Positions 55,805 through 64,000 of a stretch of 64,000 nt of DNA are shown piece after piece; within the stretch, counting starts at the first letter, position 1; each line of letters starts with the position of its first letter. The notes below the pieces were generated by a model. That model was not told the DNA's origin. It saw only the letters and a program-made list of their open reading frames with translations, and ran no database searches. Source of the stretch: Gracilariopsis chorda. Lineage: Eukaryota; Rhodophyta; Florideophyceae; Gracilariales; Gracilariaceae. The stretch spans positions 51,101 to 115,100 of the forward strand of contig NBIV01000260.1 of the NCBI GenBank assembly GCA_003194525.1, in the 5' to 3' direction. The translations under genes and the position numbers were made by a program.

Positions 55805-55900
55805 GGCCGTATCCCGAAGCGAACCTACGCCTCTGGGTACAGCCGAGCGTTGAATGAGAGGATTGGATGGATATCCATTAGAATCCGGATTCTACACATA

Positions 55901-56708
55901 TGTGGTGCAATGCCCCAAAGGGGAAAAACACCGAAAGACGTCCGGGATCTTCCTCTCACGAGGTGAACCCAGTTGGGTAGAGCCCTCCCAGAGGTTTCAC
56001 GGCGAAGCCGGTTTGTAAGACCAGGGACACCTGTCGGGACTCGCGCAAGGAGGTGAAGGCGAAGAATCGGTATCCGCGTGAGCGGGGTGTGATCCTCAGT
56101 AGAGGTATGTTTCCACGTAAGTGGGGGTGTGTGAGCGGATGCGCACACAAGGGCCGCGGATAGCGGGAGGTGCTACCCTAAAAAGGGGAAAAAGGAAGGA
56201 CGAAGTGGGTCGCGAGAGCGACGAGCAGATACGGCAATGCCGGTGGACAGGACTCCCTATACAGGGCGAAACACCAATATGATTGGAACAATTAGTACTC
56301 CCAATGATGGGTCTCCTTTAGATGTGCAAGGGGGGTGAACTTCCGTACACTACGGTGCTTCCCTCCAAGGAGGAGTTGAGAACACGCGGAGGCGGTAAAG
56401 CTCAGAGCCAATTCCCCAGGTTGGGGTCTCTTGTTGGGGAAGGTTTACTGGTGCGACGGCAGTGCGCCGTCGCACTAAGTACTAGCTTCCCAGAAATGGG
56501 TGTGAAAATAATAAATAATATTAGCTAAAATACTCCACATTTCGTGGCAACATCCACTACTGTGGCCAACCGCCAATTGACCGAAAACCGTGTCCCACGT
56601 GTCCATATCCACCATAGTGGGGCGTAGTTCATATACACACTACACAACCGATAATATCGGGAAAGCGTTCAAGTACCCAGAATCCCTCCCTGAGGGCGTT
56701 GCACTTCA
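55901..56708 (-). repeat. 3' LTR of the chromovirus
   Basis: 808 bp, starting TGTGGTGCAATGCCCC and ending GCACTTCA on the plus strand. The ends are fixed by comparison with the solo LTRs and their target duplications. The family hairpin is at 56451-56475. The left flank is ACATA (55896-55900); its partner would be beyond the window. Confidence 0.92.
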
Positions 56709-56722
56709 TATCCCCCCCTTAA
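56709..56722 (-). other. Polypurine tract of the chromovirus
   Basis: On the minus strand TTAAGGGGGGGATA runs directly into the LTR start TGAAGTGC. This confirms that the LTR is the 3' one and that the element reads leftwards. Confidence 0.8.
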
Positions 56723-56764
56723 GACGGGAAAACGACCACGGACGCGGAGGATTCCCAGACGAAA

Positions 56765-58552
56765 ATGGGTGATAAAAGCGCGTGCTTTGTCTCCGGTTCT
56801 CCGGTAAATCCCTCTGCACCAGAGTCATCAAGCACACAAACGACAACAACAGCCACCCTCCAAAAGGGAAAAATGAACGACGACAACAATATCAACGACC
56901 AAAGCCAACCTCCGAGACTCCTCGGGCGATACACCACCGGTTTCCGGTCAGTTCCCCTGCCTCAGGGCGATCGAAATCCGGTACAACCGGGGAATATGGC
57001 TGCTGCAGCCGACCATCCCTTCGCACTACCACCTTCGGTGGTGTCCTCCGGAACCACTCCGGTGTCCAACTGGCCAACCTACAACACCCTGGTGGGGCTC
57101 AACCCGATGAATCGGAATCACGCGTCGCGCCTGCGCCTTGCCCCGTGGTTTCACCCGGTCGCTGTCCTCAATGAGGGATTGGTCACCGCTTATGCGGATG
57201 GTTCAGACACCCTTCCGGGGGATCTGCCCAGAGCAGTCACCACATCGTGGGATTGGCGTCACCGGATTGCGATTCCGCGTCACCACCTCCGAAGAAACTC
57301 GCGCGAGACCGTCACTGCGGCACAGACCGCGTTGACGCGCATGGCGTACCAACGGCAGAGCCGGGCTCCGTTCTATGTACCGGTCCCACCAGAGTTTGGC
57401 TTCGACGTTAGCTACTTCCGCACTCGCGGGGAGATTGGGTACGGCGAGAACCTGTTCCGCCTCGAGACCCTCGCTTGGAGGAATTTCCCCGCAGCGCGGC
57501 AAGAGGCCCTTTGCTGGGAGCGACCGATTATTCGGGCGGAGTTCGGGTACCTTCCCCGGCAATACCGGTCCAACTTTCTCCAAAACTTCATCCGCTACGA
57601 GCGGCGTTGGCGATCCCGATTCGGGTATTTTATCCCGTATCAGAACGTGGAGATAGAGCGGATTGCGCCGCCTCACCGACTAGGTCGGTATGTAGCACTC
57701 CCCGAGTGGTGGCGCTTCCATGAAGCCTGCCGGGGGTGCTACATAGAACTCCCGCCGGTACTTACGTACCTCGGTTCGCTTCTCATGCAGGATCCCCGGT
57801 CGGGGTTGTGGTCCGTAGTGGTTACGGAGTGGGCGGCCCGCGCTGCGGCTTATATCCTCAACGAGGCGTACGACCAGTATCGTCTCTGGTTCCTTCAACC
57901 GCGTGTGCGGGCAACGATCCGAAACCTGGATCTTCGCATCCCCCTTGGGGGCCAGGCCAACAATGAAGAGGTCCTCCAATTACTTGGGTACATCGACAGC
58001 GTTAGCTGGAGTGAGGTCCCGCTGGAGCAAAGCGGTCGTCTGGATGGCGGTAGCGGTAACAACGGTGGTCCGGGACTCGGTAGAAACACCGCCCTTGCGG
58101 GGGATTTTATCTACTTCGACCCCTGGGCGTTCCGGGAAGTTTCCTCCGAGGAGGCGCGCGAGCTTCGCGATACGCCCCGGCATGTGCCGGAAGACCACCC
58201 GGTGGGGTACGTCGATTCCGACGACTACTACCGCGCATACGGCGGGGATGACCCAATGGTCGATAACGAACCGGAAGAACCCCGGGAGATGGACGTAGAG
58301 GAAACCGGCGCTAGCGCGGAAGCTTTCCCAGATGGGGCATCTCCGGCCGAGCCGGCTGCTGACCCTTCGGCGGCAAGTGCCGGACCTTCTATCCCCAGCG
58401 GGGTGACGGCGAATGAAAACGAAATCATCGCACGTTTTCTCCGGGGTGCCAGTCTGAGCGCTGCCGAGGTATCGGGGGATGTCATCACTATGGCGGACGC
58501 GTTGGCCTACCGCCTCGCTGGTGGTTACGCCCCGGACGATGGGGGTGAGTGA
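56765..58552 (+). CDS. Intact antisense accessory gene of the chromovirus, unknown function
   Basis: A 595-codon ATG frame opposite in direction to pol, lying between the end of pol (58744) and the 3' LTR. The N-terminal ~55 residues are Thr/Ser/Asn-rich. The middle (about 90-420) looks folded: rich in Trp, Tyr, Phe and Arg, with WDWRHRIAIPRHHLRRNSRE, EIGYGENLFRLETLAWRNF, FIRYERRWRSRFGYFIPYQN and WAARAAAYILNEAYDQYRLW. The C-terminal ~110 residues are acidic and disordered. No zinc knuckle, transmembrane segment or known domain is visible, so I name no function. The start lies 57 bp inside the LTR, so an antisense promoter in the LTR could drive it. AATAAA follows the stop. Antisense genes at this position are known in some plant gypsy elements. 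The contrast with the broken pol is striking. Confidence 0.75.
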   Translation: MGDKSACFVSGSPVNPSAPESSSTQTTTTATLQKGKMNDDNNINDQSQPPRLLGRYTTGFRSVPLPQGDRNPVQPGNMAAAADHPFALPPSVVSSGTTPVSNWPTYNTLVGLNPMNRNHASRLRLAPWFHPVAVLNEGLVTAYADGSDTLPGDLPRAVTTSWDWRHRIAIPRHHLRRNSRETVTAAQTALTRMAYQRQSRAPFYVPVPPEFGFDVSYFRTRGEIGYGENLFRLETLAWRNFPAARQEALCWERPIIRAEFGYLPRQYRSNFLQNFIRYERRWRSRFGYFIPYQNVEIERIAPPHRLGRYVALPEWWRFHEACRGCYIELPPVLTYLGSLLMQDPRSGLWSVVVTEWAARAAAYILNEAYDQYRLWFLQPRVRATIRNLDLRIPLGGQANNEEVLQLLGYIDSVSWSEVPLEQSGRLDGGSGNNGGPGLGRNTALAGDFIYFDPWAFREVSSEEARELRDTPRHVPEDHPVGYVDSDDYYRAYGGDDPMVDNEPEEPREMDVEETGASAEAFPDGASPAEPAADPSAASAGPSIPSGVTANENEIIARFLRGASLSAAEVSGDVITMADALAYRLAGGYAPDDGGE

Positions 58553-58639
58553 AACCTCTAGTCCAGTTTCCTGGTTCTTCTTTCCCTGGCTATGCCAGTT
58601 AGTGTAGTGTAGTATTGTGGGGAGCTAGCTGCTCCCTTG

Positions 58640-58645
58640 AATAAA
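58640..58645 (+). promoter_or_regulatory. Polyadenylation signal behind the antisense gene
   Basis: AATAAA on the plus strand 88 bp after the stop codon of the antisense frame and before the convergent end of pol. It supports an independent plus-strand transcript. Confidence 0.5.
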
Positions 58646-58743
58646 CTTTCCCGTTTAGAACGGTGCTTCTTGGTTGAGTTCCCCGTCTTCGACGGACTTT
58701 GCCTTGTTATCCTTTCCTTTCCCTCTCCGCTCGCGCGGCAACG

Positions 58744-61700
58744 TTACCCAACTTGGGCATTAACCAGCGTGGCTGGGGCTGCAGTTCCCGTTTGACGGTG
58801 GTATCGCAGGACCTGCGACCGCGGGAGGTGTTCAATTGGCTCCCACGTATCCCCACTGGGGTCGTAGCCGTACCAGCGGACGCAGTATTGTAGAATACCA
58901 TCCTGGTCCCAGGTGTGTCCGCCAAGTCGGTCTACTACGAACTCTCGTTCGTAGACCTGCCGGCCGTGCCGGGTGGTGGTTGTAATCCCTGGCGAGGGTT
59001 GCCCGCGGTGCGGTATAATGTCCCTTAGCAGGGTGTTCGGCGATAAGTCCGACGTTGCCGTGCGCTGTCCTAGTGGCCGCTGCTCATGCGGGAAAATATC
59101 CCTCAAGAGGGTGTGTGGTGTCACGGTTTTCACCGGCAAGTCGTTCCCCAGAGGGGTGTCGTTGTTCCCGTCTTCACGGTAGGCCGGGTGAACCGCCAGT
59201 CGGCGGGGGACTTGGGCTCCGCCTTCGCGGTTGAGCTCACGAACCGCGAGTTTGCGGGAAGATGACTGCTCTTGCGGGATCGGCATTTCCACAATCCCCT
59301 GGGGGGTCCCGTGCGACACGGTGATTGGGTGGCAAACCGCCTCCCTGGCAGGCGCACGAGCGCTTTGCACCATACGTTCAGGCGATGCCGTGGTGTCCCC
59401 AGCTACTGGCGGGTTGCCTGGGGCTAACTCCGGTACACCGGTATTTTGGTCAAAATTCCCCTCTGGGGGGTGCCGGGCAGGTGCCGATGACACCCTTTTC
59501 AGGGGAATTGCCGCTAAGCGCAGTGCACCATCTCCGTGAGGAGGAGCAGCGTCCGGTACGACCGGTTTCGAGCGTGCGATGGCGCGCGCTATTCCCGAGT
59601 TCCTCGGTTCTTCGCCGCAGCGATGCGGGGGTTGGCGCAAATTATTTCCTGTAGCGGGGGCTTTGATTCCGTCAACGACGGGAGGCGTTTCCGGTGCTTG
59701 CGAGCCAGGGCTTAAAGCTTCGACTGCAGCTTGGCCGCCTTTTTCCCCAAGAGGGGTGTGGGTATTCCCCTGTGAGGCCGGCGTATCTGGGCGCCCCTTC
59801 TCCGCAGGGCGCGGGTCTGATCGACCTGATTGAACCGCTTCCGCGGGGACTTCCGCCAGCGGCGGCCTCGAGGCATCGGGCGATTGCCTTTCCGCTGCTG
59901 CGGTATTGGAGTGAGGCTTCTCGTTTTCCCGTGACAAACGGTGTATTTGCCGCTTTTGCGGGGCCTGCGCGTCTGATTCCTGTTGCACAGCACTGCCCGG
60001 GAACCGGGGATTAGTGTTGCGTGACATACTCCGTGCTCCACGGTCAGTGTTCGGTATGTTACGGTGTGTTTCCCGTTGCGACGGTGATATCGTTCCTCGA
60101 AAACGAGTGTTCTCCTCCCCCTCCTTAGACGGAGCGGCGGGATAAGGTATAACATTCCCCGCCTGGTGGGTATAGATGCGCGCCAGTGGGGCAGACGTGG
60201 TAGGAGCGGGCGCTGAGGGGCCCGAATTACCCGGCTGAGCCGGTGAGTCCGACAGAGTCGGTAGGTCTGAGAGTCCCCGGCTGGGGTGTGGTAATAGCGT
60301 AGGTCTAGTACTCCCGGATTGTTCCGGTGTAGCGGAGTCCGTAGAAACGGGGTTGCCTGGATCCAGGACTATCTCTAACGAGGAAGGAGGGGCAAGGACA
60401 ACACGATCACGGGAAATCCGTTCGTGCGTGTCCCCCGTCTCTACCACGACAGTGTCGGTGTTAACAGAGATGACCTTGAAGGGTCCATCCGCCACAGGCG
60501 AGAGTTTGTGACGCTTCTCCCGTTCCGGGTTGTAGTATTCCTTCCTGATGAAGACGTAGTTATTTTCCCGAATCGGGGACGGTTTTCCTCGCACGCGAGC
60601 GTCAAAATCCCGCTTGTAAGCGGCTTGGGCCCGTGCCATAGACTTCCGCGCAGCGGGGACCAGCTTGGAAAGCCATTGCTTCTATTGCTGCCGGTAGATA
60701 CCCACAGATGGGAAATTGTCCAAGGTAGCTTGGGGTTCCAGCGCCACAGGCGGGGGTGTTCTAGATAGAACTAACTCGAATGGCGAAACTCCGGTAGTCC
60801 GGTGTACCTGCGTATTGTACGCGTAGGTTACCGCATCAGCGTAGAGATCCCAATTCGTTGGGTGGTCAGCGACGTAGGAACGTAACGCCGCGAGTAACGT
60901 CCGGTTAAACCGTTCAACTTGCCCATTACACTGGGGGTGGTAGGTAGTCGTGAGCAAGTTCTTGACATCCAGGATGCGACAAACATCCTGGAAGAACTTG
61001 CTCACGAACTGTTTCCCGTTATCGGAGAGCACCTCCACAGGGGGACCGTAGACAAAAATCCAGTGCGTCACCAAAGCCTGGGCCACCGTGAGAGCGGTTA
61101 TCCTCCGAAGAGGGACAGTCCGTACCAGCTTAGAAAAGCGGTCGGTAATGACAAGTAGAAACTTGTTTCCACGTTTCGTGGTGAGTAATGGTCCGAGAAT
61201 ATCGATTGCGATAAAGTCGAGCGGCGCCCTTGCGGGGAATAGTTTCATCTTCTTCGCTTTTTTGCGGAGTTTGACGCGATTCTTCGCGCATTCGCTGCAG
61301 AAACCGCACCGTTTCGTAGCAATCCACCGCCATTGCGGGCCAATAGAAATCCCTTCGCAGGGTTAGGTAGAGTTTCCTCCCACCTGGGTGACCTCCAATG
61401 GGGGCGTAGTGTGATAGATGTAACACCCGCGATTGCAGAGAATGTGGTACCACAATCTGTGGGCGGGCTTCGACCTTTCTTACGAGGTAGCCTTTGTCGT
61501 TTACCCCGAAAGGGAGATCTTCACCACCGTTGATACGGGCACGAATTCTCGTACAGAATGGGTCGCCGAATTGTTCTCGGATCGTTTCTTCCGGTGATAC
61601 CGGTACAAAGTTTCCCGGTAACGGGTTCTCATATTTATCTCGCGATGCCAGTAGTTCGTCAAAATCAGCATCCTCGTCCCAGGTTTCTGGCCTAGCCTCG

Positions 61701-64000
61701 ACGGCATGTTCCGGATCATCCGGGTCTATAGCCATGAAGCATGGGACTTCATCATCCTCCGTTGGGAGTGCTTCCCCACTTGTGGGTAACCGCGATAAAG
61801 CGTCGGCCTGGGTGTTCTGCGCACCCTTTTTATAAATGACTTGAAAGTCATATTCCGCGAGGCGGAGTCTCCAGCGCATGAGGCGTCCCGACGGGTCGGA
61901 GATATTCATCAACCACCTCAATGAGGAATGATCCGTTTACACGGTGAAGTGAATTCCCATAAGGTAGGGGCGCAGAGTGGACATCGCCCATACGACGGCG
62001 AGGCACTCTTTCTCCGATACGGAGTAGTTCCACTCATGAACATTGAGCGAACGTGACCAATAACCAGTTGGATGTCGTTCCCCCTCGGGGGTGGTTTGAA
62101 AAAGAGCACACCCGACTTGGTAGTCGCTCGAGTCCGTATCTACGGAGTATGGCAACCCAAGTTTTTGGGAGATGTAGGATTGGTGCTGATGTGACAGCCT
62201 CCTTTAACGAGTTAAAAGCTTCCGATTGCTCGGGCGTGAATGTTCCCAGTTTTGTGGGGTTCCCCTTTCGCAACAACGCGTTCAGGGGCGCTGCAGTATC
62301 CGAAAAGTTCGGGATAAACCGTCGATAGACGTTGACCAGCCCCAGAAAGGAGCGCAGTTCCGTTTGAGTACGGGGTTCTTTCGCCTCAACGAGGGATTTG
62401 ACTCGAGCTTTCTCGATCGCTAACCGTCCAGGACGGATAATGTGACCCAGATACTTCACAGTATCTGTGAAAAACTCGCATTTCCTCAACTTGAGGGTAA
62501 TTCCCGCATCGCGGAGTACGGTCAGCACGTCTCGGACGTGAGTGAGATGGTCGTCCAACGAGTTGGAGAAGATGATAATATCATCAAGGTAGACCAGACA
62601 ACTCCCCCACTTAAAGCGGTTGAGTAGAATATCTACTGCACGCTGAAAGGTGGCGGGGGCGTTAGTTCACCCAAATGGCATCCGCTTGAAGCGGTACGTT
62701 CCTGCATGGCAGGTGAATGCGGTTTTGTCGCGATCCTCCTGTCTGACAGGTACTTGCCAATATCCCCAATTGGCATCAAGGGCCGTGAACACGGTGGCGT
62801 CTCCAAGGGATTCAATGCACTCGTCCATACGAGGGATGGGTTACGTTTCCCTAACAGTCACGGCATTGAGCCGGCGGTAGTCGACACAGAACCTCCAGGT
62901 TCCGTCGGCCTTTAAAGCCAGTACAACTGGGGATGCCCAGGGTGATTGAGCGGGCTCAATCACACGTGCGCAGAGCATCTTGTCCACTTGGGACTGCTCC
63001 TCTTCCCGAGCTTTCGGACCTGCCCTGTAAGGGGGTTGTGCAACCGGTCGCGCACCGGGGATTAAATTGATCCGGTGTTCCGTTGCATTAATCTCGCCAA
63101 GCGAGCCATCCCACATTATGGTGAATTCCCGTAACATAGTACGGAGTTTGTCGCGGTGCGACTCTGGCACGTGGCTGAAGTCCAGCGCTTCAAGTGCTTT
63201 TTCCGGATCAATCCGGTCGTTGCTCGATGGAGCATTGTCCTGTGGAACAGGGGTGGTTCGCAATTCCAATTCCGAGTTACTCGGTATGTTCGACGCTGAA
63301 GTAGCAGTTTCCTCCCCCTCCTTAGACTTGACGTCTTCGGACGGCGGGGCGAAACTCCTCAGAAGAGGTGGTAACTCCGAGTACATCGGCGGCTGTCATC
63401 GTTGTTGGCAGCATTTCCCATAGGATGGGGGGTTACACTCCCAATTACTTGGTGTTTTGACCAGATACTGGGGGTGTTTGCCGAGGTTGGCAACCAATAT
63501 CCGGAAAGGGACATCCGGGGAAATGGAGACAATTCCATTAGCCAGTGCCAGCTGAGATTTCTCGTACAACGAGGCGAGGGGTTGTATAACCCGAAAACCG
63601 TGTTGACGGGAATTTACCTGCACCCAGATTTGGGACTCAGCTGGTATAGAACCCGAGGCAGCGACGCGGAGCTTGGTGGACTTGCGGGACGCGGGCGCTG
63701 GTTCCTGCGCAGCAGGGAGCGGAATTTGTTTCCGAGAGGACCGCTATAGCGGGCGGCGAACAATCGGAACGACGATCCGTCGTCAAGTTTTACACGCCTG
63801 AGGCCGGGCCTGATTGCGTCGACAAATCTGTCGCAGTGATCACATCCCAGTATGACTGGTGCTGCCAATGAACGGCAATCGATGAAGTCCAACTTCATCA
63901 CAGAGGTACCAAGTCTCACGACGAGGTCCACTGTGCCCACCGTTTGTAACGGATTGTTGTTCGCATCCGAAATGTCGGGGACCGCGTCAGAGCGGATACG
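58744..64000 (-). pseudogene. Chromovirus pol polyprotein, frameshifted and with several stop codons; N-terminus beyond the window
   Basis: Segments in three phases give one pol. Protease C-terminus: APVILGCDHCDRF near 63,830. Reverse transcriptase: SPWASPVVLALKADGTWRFC, DYRRLNAV, the YLDD box at 62579-62590. RNase H: VDTDSSDYQVGCALF, YTDHSS region. Integrase: HHCC, VLSDNGKQF, NGQVERFNRT. Chromodomain near 58,925-58,760: EFVVDRLGGHTWDQDG, YCVRWYGYDPSGDTWEP. Clear stops: TAA 62841-62843, TGA 62667-62669 (inside the RT PFG-TNAP block), TAA 61937-61939, TAG 60682-60684. Frame changes occur near 63.6 kb, at a T run 62163-62167, and near 61.3 kb in the integrase zinc site. About 500 residues of Pro/Ser/Glu-rich spacer separate integrase and chromodomain. 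This copy cannot make a working pol. Confidence 0.9.

Larger units (their letters stand above)
55901..64000 (-). mobile_element. Second Ty3/gypsy retrotransposon (chromovirus with C-terminal chromodomain), 3' part, continues past the right edge
   Basis: The element is transcribed leftwards; its 3' LTR is at 55901-56708 and its 5' LTR and gag lie beyond 64,000. From right to left: end of protease, reverse transcriptase, RNase H, integrase, a long Pro/Ser-rich spacer, chromodomain, then a region with an intact gene on the opposite strand, a polypurine tract and the LTR. A C-terminal chromodomain defines the chromovirus branch of Ty3/gypsy. Pol is badly damaged. Two solo LTRs of the family occur at 20473-21299 and 21580-22374. 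Confidence 0.92.

Noticed and set aside
1-64000. CRISPR arrays, bacterial operons, ribosome binding sites or phage modules
   Set aside because: Nothing of the kind is visible. Gene content, introns, TATA boxes and LTR elements are eukaryotic.

Overview
The window looks like nuclear DNA of an intron-poor eukaryote. A red macroalga of the Chondrus type is my best guess, by inference only: compact, mostly single-exon housekeeping genes sit in islands between retrotransposon-rich deserts, and the only introns I can resolve are short GT-AG introns (110 nt and 120 nt). Eukaryotic markers include an Ala tRNA with an intron, eL37 split straight after its ATG, a Sec7 ARF-GEF, Rab3GAP1, NELF-C/D, a Nup50-type RanBP1 protein and a cyclin of the P/U type.

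Layout. (A) 1-8.9 kb, gene island: endonuclease III (cut by the left edge), P/U-type cyclin, a coiled-coil protein, a membrane-anchored RNase T2-like protein that has lost its catalytic residues, and a two-finger C2H2 protein with a clear TATA box. (B) 9,285-17,439: a nearly complete Ty3/gypsy LTR retrotransposon on the minus strand with about 98% identical LTRs, TATA, PBS and polypurine tract; its single gag-pol frame is broken by two stop codons. (C) 17.4-32.9 kb: an AT-rich transposon graveyard with a decayed DDE transposase split by an insertion, two solo LTRs with perfect 5-bp target duplications, a Ulp1-like relic and a 5S-like fragment. (D) 32.9-54.3 kb, second gene island: Nup50-like, tRNA-Ala(CGC), BIG-type Sec7 ARF-GEF, Rab3GAP1, an intron-containing RING-H2 protein, an unknown disordered protein with an apparent frameshift, NADH-cytochrome b5 reductase, NELF-C/D, ribosomal protein eL37, and an RNase P/MRP Rpr2/Rpp21-type subunit. 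(E) 54.7-64 kb: a Ulp1/C48 peptidase-like remnant, then the 3' part of a second Ty3/gypsy element (a chromovirus, minus strand) that runs off the right edge.

The most unusual item is in region E. Between the decayed pol of the chromovirus and its 3' LTR lies an intact 595-codon open reading frame on the opposite strand. It starts 57 bp inside the LTR and has its own downstream AATAAA. Pol of the same element carries several stop codons and frameshifts, yet this antisense frame is unbroken. Its product matches no family I know.

The host genes are mostly single-copy cell-biology functions (DNA repair, cell cycle, vesicle traffic, nuclear transport, transcription pausing, translation, tRNA processing) and do not form one pathway. 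Neighbouring genes are often divergent or convergent, with as little as 16 bp between stop codons (Rab3GAP1 and the RING gene).
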